Origin: Ehrlichia muris AS145
Lineage (GTDB): Bacteria > Pseudomonadota > Alphaproteobacteria > Rickettsiales > Anaplasmataceae
Reading direction: 5' to 3'
Length of the DNA stretch: 64,000 nucleotides
NCBI RefSeq assembly: GCF_000508225.1
Contig: NC_023063.1
Span: 868,001 to 932,000, forward strand
Both the position numbers and the translations under genes were made by a program. The notes below the pieces were generated by a model that worked only from the letters and a program-made list of their open reading frames with translations, ran no database searches and was not told the origin of the DNA. This document shows positions 39,499 through 48,208 of this stretch, piece by piece. Position 1 is the first letter of the stretch, and every line of letters starts with the position of its first letter.

Positions 39499-41634
39499 TT
39501 AATTATCTTGATAATCTTGACATTTCATAAATGTCAACTTAACAACACCACCATCTTTTATATTATAAAAATTTATTGTTGCATTATGTTCATCCAGTAT
39601 TTTTTTCACTATGGATAAACCCAATCCTGTACCTTGAACACGAGTTGTAACATAAGGTTCTGTAAGTTTCTCTATAAGTTCCTCTGGGAATCCTATTCCA
39701 TTATCTTGAACTTGCACACTGACATGATCTTCATTATCAACTACACCAATTGTTATTAGACCTTGAACATTAGATTTCATGTCAATCGATTCACATGCAT
39801 TTTTGAATAAGTTAATAAAAACATGATTAATCTGACTTTTATCTAATACAACAAAAATTGGCTTACTTGGTATATCCAACTCATAATGCACAACACCACG
39901 ACTAAACTGCCCAGAAAATGCCAATTCTTTTATTACACTACAAATGTCATGTCTGACTAACACAGGATCTGACATTTTTGCAAATTTAGCAAACTCATCA
40001 ACTATACATCTAATACTTGTAACATGGCGAATTATTGTATCAATATATCTTCCAAAACTTTCCTTATCAGAAACAACTTCATGTTGATACTTACTACTTA
40101 ACCTTTCAGCAGCAAGATATATTGGAGTAATAGGATTCTTTATTTCATGAGCTATTCTTCTCGCAACATCAGACCACGCAGCTGACCTCTGCGCATCAAC
40201 TAAACTTGAAATATCATCAAATGTAATAATATATCCTTTATTAATACTACCAAGTACTTTTATTCTCACAGATAAAGTAAAAGACTTCCTATTCCTTAAA
40301 ACAGTAATCTCATCTTGCATTTTAGCACTTTTAATCAACTCAGACATTTCAGGAAATACATCACTAAGCTCTGCATGAAGAATATCATTAGGAGCTGATA
40401 ATTCCTTTGCCTTATCATTCATCAAAGTAATCATACCTGCACAATTGACCGCTATTATTCCAGAAGAAACACCTGATAAAACAGCTTCTATAAATTCCCT
40501 CCTCTCATTCATATCCTGATAAAGTTTTATTAACTGTGAACGCTGACTATTAAGCTGTGAGGTCATTTGATTGAATGCACGCGCAAGTGTAGACATTTCT
40601 TCTCCAATTCGCCCTTCTTCTATCCTGAAAGATAAGTCACCTTTTTGAATCTTACGTGTAGCATAGAATAAATCCAATAATGGACGAACTATATCACCAG
40701 AAAAATTGATCCCATACCAAATAGCAGTAAATAACAATAATAACGATATTAAAATAAATATCATAGAAAACTGTATTTGTAATGATGATATTTGTGATCG
40801 CAGATTCCTATAAGATTTAACTGCCCCCTTCGTTGCCAACAAATGGGAAGTGATTTTTCTATCTATAAAACGACTTACCATAATATAAGTAGATGAGAAT
40901 CTATCAAGCAAAAGGAAAGCCCGTATCATATCCTCTTTTATCACGATAACAATCCTATCATTGCTATCTAAACCATACCATTCTATAATATCAAAACCCA
41001 ACACAAAACTAAACCTACTACTCGCTAACACCCTACCTGGTTCAAAAATTAACACCTCAGCTAACCCTAACAAATCCGCTTTAGATTTTACAATATTTTG
41101 TAATGCTACTTTATCATAATTCAATATTACCTTATGATCAGATATATAATGTGAAATAGCCAAAATATCAGAACGAATATTTCTTTTATGTTCTCTTAAA
41201 TAAGCTTCTGCTACTTGTATAGACTCATGCATCACAGCTTCAACTTTTTTATTAAACCAAGATTGAATGCTATAATTAAAAAATAAAGTAGAAAAACCTG
41301 AAATCACAATTGTTGGTATAATAGCTACTACAGAAAACATCAGAACAATTTTTGTTTGCAAATGAGAACCTAAACGTCTCCTTTTTTTTTGTATCCACAT
41401 ATTAATTAATCTATGAGATACACTAGTGATCAATAGCAAAAACAATATCAGATCAAAAAATACCAACTTAATAGCCTTACCATGATCAGGCCCAAGTGGA
41501 TCATCATGATGAAAAACAACACAATAGGTTATAATTGAAAATAAAAAAATAGATATTGCTAAAAATGAAGCAATAATTTTAAAAAATTTAAACCTACTTA
41601 TATTGCTACATACCTTTATAAACCAGTTTTTCAT
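39499..41634 (-). CDS. ntrY: Sensor histidine kinase, NtrY type
   Basis: Membrane sensor kinase of 711 residues, probably NtrY of the NtrY-NtrX pair, one of the few two-component systems kept by Ehrlichia. Order: several N-terminal helices (residues about 15-120), an extracytoplasmic region to about 285, a helix, HAMP (about 305-360), PAS (about 375-475), the H-box DVARRIAHEIKNPITPIYLAAERL, the N-box HVFINLFKNACESI, and G-boxes VQDNGIGFPEEL and GTGLGLSIVKKIL. An in-frame T9 run (A9 on the coding strand) at about 41382 is intact. The response regulator NtrX is not adjacent, so pairing is inferred from family. It may sense redox or nitrogen/amino-acid state. Confidence 0.88.
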   Translation of the reverse strand: MKNWFIKVCSNISRFKFFKIIASFLAISIFLFSIITYCVVFHHDDPLGPDHGKAIKLVFFDLILFLLLITSVSHRLINMWIQKKRRRLGSHLQTKIVLMFSVVAIIPTIVISGFSTLFFNYSIQSWFNKKVEAVMHESIQVAEAYLREHKRNIRSDILAISHYISDHKVILNYDKVALQNIVKSKADLLGLAEVLIFEPGRVLASSRFSFVLGFDIIEWYGLDSNDRIVIVIKEDMIRAFLLLDRFSSTYIMVSRFIDRKITSHLLATKGAVKSYRNLRSQISSLQIQFSMIFILISLLLLFTAIWYGINFSGDIVRPLLDLFYATRKIQKGDLSFRIEEGRIGEEMSTLARAFNQMTSQLNSQRSQLIKLYQDMNERREFIEAVLSGVSSGIIAVNCAGMITLMNDKAKELSAPNDILHAELSDVFPEMSELIKSAKMQDEITVLRNRKSFTLSVRIKVLGSINKGYIITFDDISSLVDAQRSAAWSDVARRIAHEIKNPITPIYLAAERLSSKYQHEVVSDKESFGRYIDTIIRHVTSIRCIVDEFAKFAKMSDPVLVRHDICSVIKELAFSGQFSRGVVHYELDIPSKPIFVVLDKSQINHVFINLFKNACESIDMKSNVQGLITIGVVDNEDHVSVQVQDNGIGFPEELIEKLTEPYVTTRVQGTGLGLSIVKKILDEHNATINFYNIKDGGVVKLTFMKCQDYQDN

Positions 41635-41811
41635 TAGGATATTACATGCTGGAGAAACTACTCATAACAAATGTAAACGGATCAACTTCTTAGGTTGACA
41701 TAGCATAGAATAACGACTTAAAGAAACTTAACACTTAGAATATTACAAAAAGAACGCTATAAACTTCCAACATATAAAAACATTAAAATATTCATAGCGT
41801 ATTATATGATC

Positions 41812-42075
41812 TTAGCCTTCTAACACCTCAAGGTTAACTGCTGAAAACTTTCCATTATTTTTATCAAGTTGATACTTAACTTTTTGGCCTTCTCTTAAAC
41901 CATCAATTTTACTTCTTTGCAGTGCAGTAATATGGACAAAAATATCCTTAATATCTTGACCAATATTCCTTACTTTATTACCTTGATCTTTACAAATAAA
42001 ACCATAACCCTTTTCTGAACTAAACCACTTCACATATCCAGTGTAAGTTGCATCATCCACTAACCGTTGAGACAT
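41812..42075 (-). CDS. Cold-shock domain protein
   Basis: Single cold-shock domain protein of 87 residues that binds single-stranded RNA or DNA and probably acts as an RNA chaperone. It has RNP1-like KGYGFI in VKWFSSEKGYGFICKDQ and RNP2-like DIFVHITAL, with a longer loop between them than CspA (GNKVRNIGQDIK). The ATG has an AAGGAT ribosome site. The gene is monocistronic, 177 bp upstream of ntrY on the same strand. Alphaproteobacterial cold-shock proteins often have such an insertion. Confidence 0.93.
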   Translation of the reverse strand: MSQRLVDDATYTGYVKWFSSEKGYGFICKDQGNKVRNIGQDIKDIFVHITALQRSKIDGLREGQKVKYQLDKNNGKFSAVNLEVLEG

Positions 42076-42378
42076 TCAAAATCCTTAAAAATTAAAATAA
42101 ACGCATAGACTATACTGCTAAGAACATACTAATTAATAATAACATGTACTAAAACATACAATACCATGTTAGATTAAGGGTAAAGGTTAATATATTTTTT
42201 GCAAGAAAAATATTAACTCTTACACTAATCAGAAACACATTATGCAGCTTTTATCTTCAACTATATTAACCTACACATCATATCATTTAATGTTGGCTAT
42301 ACTTGGATTATATTAATAATTCATTGATTCTAACCAAAATTAAGTATATACATGCATATAATTATATTACTTCAGATT

Positions 42379-43194
42379 ATGCATCTATTTTGTTTTGGTT
42401 ATGGATATACAGCTAAGTTCCTTACACAAAAACTCCTACCCTTAAAATGGAAAATCAGTGGAACATCATTCCATAAAGTCACACATACACATAACAAGAA
42501 TGTGCATTTATTAGATTATAACTTTCCATTACCAGAATATATCTTCTCTGATGTAACACATGTACTAATATCAATTCCACCAGAGGGGGATAATGTTCTT
42601 CAAAAATACTACAATTTTTTAAAAAAAATTAAATGGCTAGGCTATTTATCAGCAACAAACGTATATGGTGACCACAACGGTGATTGGGTTGATGAAACAT
42701 CTGCAACAAATCCCTCAACTCCCAGCGGCATTAGAAGGTTAAAGCAAGAAAAAATATGGGGTAACTCTAACCTCCCTATACACATCTTTAGACTTTCAGG
42801 TATATATGGACCAACTCGTAACGTACTATGTAATCTAATACAAGGTAATGTTAAATACGCTATCAGTAACACTATATTCTCTCGTATACATGTAGACGAT
42901 ATAGCAAATATTTTATTTACATCAATACACAACCCCAACCCTGGTAGTGTATATAACTGTTCAGATGATTTCCCATCATCATATTCAAACATAGTTAAAT
43001 ATGGAGCTCAATTATTAAACACTACAATACCTAAACCAATGCACTTTGAAGATTTATCAGATAATATGAAAAAATTTTATTCCGAAAGGAAATTAGTAAG
43101 TAATTTGAAGATAAAAAACGAATTAAATATATCATTACAATACCCTAGTTATATACAAGGATTACAAAATCTTATCAAAATCGAAATACCTTAA
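42379..43194 (+). CDS. NAD(P)-dependent epimerase-like (atypical SDR) protein
   Basis: Predicted Rossmann-fold protein of about 271 residues, similar to YeeZ-type extended/atypical SDRs. The cofactor loop is FCFGYGYTAKFL (GxGxxA), and IKWLGYLSATNVYGDHNGDWVDET contains the strand and the Tyr-x-x-x-Lys-like region, followed by the ARLSGIYGP-type stretch (here FRLSGIYGPTRNVL) and the HVDDIANIL motif. The frame extends to an ATG at 42352, but 42379 places the Rossmann strand at the N-terminus as usual. Substrate unknown. It is not in an evident operon; dcd follows 400 bp downstream. Confidence 0.78.
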   Translation: MHLFCFGYGYTAKFLTQKLLPLKWKISGTSFHKVTHTHNKNVHLLDYNFPLPEYIFSDVTHVLISIPPEGDNVLQKYYNFLKKIKWLGYLSATNVYGDHNGDWVDETSATNPSTPSGIRRLKQEKIWGNSNLPIHIFRLSGIYGPTRNVLCNLIQGNVKYAISNTIFSRIHVDDIANILFTSIHNPNPGSVYNCSDDFPSSYSNIVKYGAQLLNTTIPKPMHFEDLSDNMKKFYSERKLVSNLKIKNELNISLQYPSYIQGLQNLIKIEIP

Positions 43195-43594
43195 TTAACG
43201 AATAATATCTTCAAATACTTAGTAGACGACATAAAGGTTATAAAAAATCAAATAACCATGTTTATAAAAATTACGCAAATAACTTATAGACCTTGATATT
43301 ATAACTCTCACAAAACATGACAATTAATACGCACATTTGCTCATCAAATTAATAATAACCAAATACATATAAATGTTTGTCTTGTGATAATTTTACAGCA
43401 TTAAAGTTAATGAACTCTGACTTTCTAGTCATTGACTAACATGGATTATCATATTAATATAACCATGATTAAAGTCTATTTATTAAATATTAGATAAACT
43501 ATAACTACATAGATAATTTTAAACTTGCATTAATCAATGATTAATTGTAAATGTCTTTTCACTATCTAACAAGATGTTATATGAGGAACTAAAT
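43195..43594. other. Non-coding gap before dcd
   Basis: About 400 bp with no gene, array or RNA seen. It should hold the dcd promoter. Confidence 0.45.
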
Positions 43595-44158
43595 ATGCCA
43601 GTTATGCCGGATCATTGGATAAAAGATAAGGCTATAAAAGAGAAAATGATCGACCCATTTATTGATTATAAGAAGAGTAGCGGAATTTTATCATATGGGT
43701 TATCATCATATGGGTACGATGCAAGAATAGATAATAAGTTTAAAATATTTACAAATGTTCATTCAGTAACAGTTGACCCTAAGAATTTTCCTTTAGGAAG
43801 TTTCATAGACAAAGAAGAAGATGTATGCATTATTCCACCAAACAGCTTTGTGTTAGCAAAAACTGTTGAATATTTCAAAATACCAAAGGACATACTTGTA
43901 ATGTGTGTTGGTAAATCAACCTACGCAAGGTGTGGGATCATTGTAAATGTAACACCTCTAGAACCTGGATGGGAAGGATACGTAACCTTAGAATTCTCAA
44001 ACACTACCCCTCTTCCAGCAAAGATCTACGCTTTTGAAGGTGCATGTCAATTTATCTTCTTAAAAGGAGACAGCCAATGCAATTTATCTTATAATGAAAT
44101 GCAGGGAAAATATATGAATCAATTAGATGTTACTCTACCAATAGTAACTAATAGATAA
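43595..44158 (+). CDS. dcd: dCTP deaminase
   Basis: Deaminates dCTP to dUTP, feeding dUMP for thymidylate synthesis (thyX). The product is 187 residues from the ATG at 43595, which has an AGGAA ribosome site in GAGGAACT; an upstream in-frame ATG at 43574 is less likely since it overlaps that site. It shows [24 protein letters not shown], the conserved core [31 protein letters not shown] with the catalytic Glu, and the end [12 protein letters not shown]. Length matches the family (about 185-190). Confidence 0.96.
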   Translation: MPVMPDHWIKDKAIKEKMIDPFIDYKKSSGILSYGLSSYGYDARIDNKFKIFTNVHSVTVDPKNFPLGSFIDKEEDVCIIPPNSFVLAKTVEYFKIPKDILVMCVGKSTYARCGIIVNVTPLEPGWEGYVTLEFSNTTPLPAKIYAFEGACQFIFLKGDSQCNLSYNEMQGKYMNQLDVTLPIVTNR

Positions 44159-44396
44159 GAATTATGTGTTTAACAAAAAAGCACACATTAATTAGTAATC
44201 CATGTTTCTTATGTGCAGATGTTTTCATTTTGATTATTATCTAGTCTTTTATTATTGGTAACAACAACACCTTACCTTAAGATGATAGTCTAATTAAGTT
44301 AATAGCACACACTGTCATCATATAATTAATCTACTTGCAAAAATTTACTATTAGAAGTATAAGTCTAACCTTTAAGTGACACACATGTAAAAAAAT

Positions 44397-45050
44397 ATGC
44401 TAGAATGTAGTGATCTTGCCTGTACTAGGAACAACAGATATTTATTTTCCCAACTTAATTTCAGCACACAACAAAACTTACTAACCCTAGTTATAGGGAA
44501 TAATGGCAGTGGCAAAACAAGTTTACTTAGATTATTTGCAGGACTAATTCCTATAACGCATGGAAGTATAAAATACGATAGAGAAAATATCCACGACTCT
44601 AACACATATTTTACATCTCTCACTTACATAGGACACAAAAATTTTTGTAGTGACAATCTTACTGTCCTAGAAAATATACAACTGTGGGCCAACTTAAAAA
44701 ATAATCATGAGTTAATAGAAGCCACAATATGTTTCTTCAAATTACAACTAGTATTGGATATAAAATATAAAGACTTATCATCTGGCTGGAAAAGAAGAGT
44801 TGCATTATCAAGGTTATTAATATACAATACCAACATATGGGTTATAGATGAGCCTTTTGTTCATCTTGATATCCATACAAAAGAATTAATACTAGAGCTA
44901 ATTTCTACAAGATTAAAACAAAAAAATGGTATTGTAATTATATCTGACCATAGTAAAGCAGAAATGTATGGAGAATGCCAAGTTATCAATCTTGACACTT
45001 TTAAAAATCAGCAACCCAATTGCTTGCAATATGATAACTATCTATACTAA
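44397..45050 (+). CDS. ccmA: Haem exporter ATPase CcmA
   Basis: ABC ATPase of 217 residues that, with CcmB/CcmC/CcmD, releases holo-CcmE in cytochrome c maturation. Walker A is IGNNGSGKTSLLRLFAGL; the CcmA-typical SLTYIGHKNFCSDNLTVLENIQLWA follows; the signature is DLSSGWKRRVALSRLL; Walker B is IWVIDEPFVHLD; the switch His is in VIISDHSKAEM. Length matches CcmA (about 205-220). ccmB is not adjacent. The start is the first ATG of the frame and has no strong ribosome site. Confidence 0.9.
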   Translation: MLECSDLACTRNNRYLFSQLNFSTQQNLLTLVIGNNGSGKTSLLRLFAGLIPITHGSIKYDRENIHDSNTYFTSLTYIGHKNFCSDNLTVLENIQLWANLKNNHELIEATICFFKLQLVLDIKYKDLSSGWKRRVALSRLLIYNTNIWVIDEPFVHLDIHTKELILELISTRLKQKNGIVIISDHSKAEMYGECQVINLDTFKNQQPNCLQYDNYLY

Positions 45051-46084
45051 TTAATTAACAAACTGTCTATGGCACTATGCAATATTCTAAATACATAATC
45101 ACTACTTGATTATATATCTATAACCTACCATAAACATTCAGACATGTCTTAAACAGAATGCATATTCAGACATTTTATGCGAACTTTTTTCAATACGAAG
45201 CAACCTAATATTATTCATTTTAAAAAATTCCAAAATTTGTACACTATAAATTCAAGAAGCATAAATAACATTTACACCATTACAACAACTATTCGTATGC
45301 TATAAAAAAACATAAACCTATTCATCTATTAAAACTAGAAATTCCCTACTCTATTTGATCAATAACATAGAATTCATAACAATATTCACATCCACTAATA
45401 CTGTATTTAACAAAAGTAGCTTATAACTTTAAAAGTCACTAAAACTACATCATTCATTTTAAAAAATTCCAGAATTTGTACACTATAAACTCAAGAAGCA
45501 TAAATAACATTTACACCATTACAACAACTATTCGTATGCTATAAAAAAACATAAACCTATTCATCTATTAAAACTAGAAATTCCCTACTCTATTTGATCA
45601 ATAACATAGAATTCATAACAATATTCACATCCACTAATACTGTATTTAACAAAAGTAGCTTATAACTTTAAAAGTCACTAAAACTACATCATTCATTTTA
45701 AAAAATTCCAGAATTTGTACACTATAAACTCAAGAAGCATAAATAACATTTACACCATTACAACAACTATTCGTATGCTATAAAAAAACATAAACCTATT
45801 CATCTATTAAAACTAGAAATTCCCTACTATATTTGATCAATAACATAGAATTCATAACAATATTCACATCCACTAATACTGTATTTAACAAAAGTAGCTT
45901 ATAACTTTAAAAGTCACTAAAACTACATCATTCATTTTAAAAAATTCCAGAATTTGTACACTATAAACTCAAGAAGCATAAATAACACTAACACCCTACA
46001 TACAAACAACTTGATTACGTACATAAGATATGCATATCCACATACATCATTTATTAAGATAATAAATATCCTCTATCGAATACA
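45051..46084. other. Non-coding gap between ccmA and ctaA
   Basis: About 1.03 kb between convergent genes, three quarters of it a 239-bp tandem array (45213-45988). The flanks show no gene. Confidence 0.5.
45213..45988. repeat. 239-bp tandem array, 3.2 copies
   Basis: ATTCATTTTAAAAAATTCCA begins copies at 45213, 45452, 45691 and a partial copy at 45930 ending near 45988; each step is exactly 239 bp. Copies are nearly identical (for example CTACTCTATTTG versus CTACTATATTTG in copy 3, and CCAAAATTTG versus CCAGAATTTG in copy 1). No open frame of note. It is the largest unit in the window, between the convergent ccmA and ctaA genes. Confidence 0.96.
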
Positions 46085-47106
46085 TTATAACTTGGACAAT
46101 TTCATACAATGTAATAGGTAAGTATTAATAGCGAATAAAATAAAAGCTGTAACTTGATGTAAAGAAGCAATAACTATAGGAACATTATATATAAATGTTA
46201 GTATTCCCAATGTTAACTGAATAAATAAACATATTAGCAATAAATATGCTGATAAAAAATTCAACCTCAATCTTAACAAAGCTGTAACAATAACAACCAA
46301 AATAAGGGTTGCCATGACTTCATGCATAAACTGTACTGTAACAGGATTATCAATTATATTATACCATAGTGGCTTCATGAATAATAAATCTTCCAACATT
46401 AGCTTTCCTCCTAAAAAAGGAAGAGTTTTATACAATAATCCAGCATTTAACCCAGCAACCAATGATCCAAATGTTATTTGAATTACAATTAATATACTAA
46501 TCACAGAAAAAATGAATGTTCCATCGACTCTAATACTGCAAGTTACTTTAGAAACAACAGCTAATAAAAACTGTCGCCATAGAAGATAGAAAATCAATAA
46601 TGCTAATAATAAATGCATTGTTAACTTATAATGACTTACATGAGGACGATCAATCAACCCACTTTTTACCATAAGCCATCCCATGATTCCTTGGAACAGT
46701 ATTAACAAACAAATAATTATAAAATTTATTATTAAATTTTTATTAAGTTTTTTTTATATATAAAATATAAAAACGGGATAAACAATATTAATCCAACAAC
46801 TCTTCCAAGTAATCGATGAAAGTATTCTATTAAATATAATGTTTTAAATTCTTGAAGTGTAATATTAGAATTCAGATATTCAAATTCTGGAGTAGCCATA
46901 TATTTTATTTTTTCTCTTATCCATGCTTTTTCACTAATTGGTGGAAATATTCCAATAATAGGATTCCATTCGGTAATCGATAGACCAGAATGAGTAAGAC
47001 GTGTTATCCCTCCAACTAATACCATTAGCAATATGCCTACACAACATACACACAACCAAATTTTCACACTAATACATACTTGTTTAGTATCATTAGTAAT
47101 TTTCAT
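46085..47106 (-). pseudogene. ctaA: Haem A synthase CtaA/COX15 type, frameshifted at an A8 tract
   Basis: CtaA oxidises haem O to haem A for cytochrome aa3 oxidase. The N-terminal part (47106-46732, 124 residues) carries [21 protein letters not shown] and the conserved His in [15 protein letters not shown], then stops at once. The rest reads in another frame with [43 protein letters not shown] and SLHQVTAF, containing further haem-ligand His residues. The break is at T8 on the plus strand (46748-46755). With one more A on the coding strand the sequence reads [19 protein letters not shown] and joins both parts into about 340 residues, the normal alphaproteobacterial length. There is no other lesion. 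Confidence 0.87.
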
Positions 47107-47355
47107 TATAAACCTATAAGTATATTTTCAACATTATAAACAAAAACAGGATTTCTCCTTACAGAATTATAATCCACATAAAATTTACACATATCTATTA
47201 AGCTGATATTACAAGTCACTATAATACATGCACTTCAGATTTCATATATGCAGTTTTTACATTACAATTTACACGTATAATCTCACTAAAAACATAAACA
47301 TATACATATACCACATCCATATACTTAATGACACATTATCTAGTTATTTCTCATA

Positions 47356-47384
47356 TTGACTTCACTAGAAACTTATAGTAAACT
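47356..47384 (+). promoter_or_regulatory. Candidate promoter for the DsbA-like gene
   Basis: TTGACT (47356-47361), a 17-nt spacer and TAAACT (47379-47384) lie about 26 bp before the ATG at 47410. The TTG of the -35 box is itself in frame with the gene, so the promoter reading favours the later ATG start. Hexamer matches are 5/6 and 4/6; tentative. Confidence 0.35.
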
Positions 47385-47409
47385 TAGCATTCTATGTTTT
47401 TTAGGTTTC

Positions 47410-48153
47410 ATGATGCTAAGGATCGTATTTTTATTAAGTTTAGTACTGCTAGTAGCGAGCTTCCCATTAATAAACAATTGGCTGTCTAATAAACCTGGTC
47501 AAGCTAGTTTAGATAAAGATAAAATTGTCTCAATTATTGAAGAATACATCTCTAATTATCCTCAAAAGGTAATCGATCTACTTACCAAAGGACAAGCACG
47601 AATAGAAAATGAAGAAATGAGTGAAAATATAAAAAAATATAAATCTGAACTTGAGGATGCTTCATATCCTTCAGCTGGAAATAAAGACAGCAAAATCGTA
47701 TTTGTAGAATTCTTTGACTATTCCTGTGGCTACTGTAAAATGATGTCTGAAGATATGAAACAAATAGTACAGGATGGTAAAGTACGTGTGATATTCAGGG
47801 ATTTCCCTATACTCGGTGAGGCGTCATTAAAAGCTGTTCAGGCAGCGTTAGCTATACATTTAATAGATCCAAGTAAGTATTTAGAGTTTTACCATGCAGC
47901 GTTGAATCATAAGCAACAATTTAACGATGAATCTATACTAAATATAGTCAAATCAATAGGCATTACTGAAGAAGATTTCAGAATTTCACTAGCTAAGAAT
48001 TCTGATACTATAGAAAACATGATACAATCCACCAGAAAGTTAGCTGAAAATATTAACATAAGAGGCACTCCTGCTATTATAATAGGGGATACATTTATCG
48101 GTGGAGCAGCTGATATATCTACTTTAAGAAATAAGATAGATGAACAGGGGTAA
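47410..48153 (+). CDS. DsbA/Com1-like periplasmic thioredoxin-fold protein
   Basis: Exported disulfide-exchange protein of about 247 residues, similar to DsbA-family 'Com1' proteins known as surface antigens in Rickettsiales and Coxiella. An N-terminal hydrophobic signal/anchor (MLRIVFLLSLVLLVASFPL) is followed by a helical linker (residues about 30-85) and the thioredoxin domain with active site EFFDYSCGYCKMM (Cys106 and Cys109) and cis-Pro in INIRGTPAIIIGDTFIGG. The frame is open upstream to a TTG at 47356, but the ATG at 47410 or 47413 puts the signal at the N-terminus as expected. Convergent with the large orphan gene downstream. Confidence 0.87.
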   Translation: MMLRIVFLLSLVLLVASFPLINNWLSNKPGQASLDKDKIVSIIEEYISNYPQKVIDLLTKGQARIENEEMSENIKKYKSELEDASYPSAGNKDSKIVFVEFFDYSCGYCKMMSEDMKQIVQDGKVRVIFRDFPILGEASLKAVQAALAIHLIDPSKYLEFYHAALNHKQQFNDESILNIVKSIGITEEDFRISLAKNSDTIENMIQSTRKLAENINIRGTPAIIIGDTFIGGAADISTLRNKIDEQG

Positions 48154-48208
48154 CTCAGCGGATATGTATGGGGGCCTAGGAAAAAGTTATTTGTACACCA
48201 CTTTTTTT

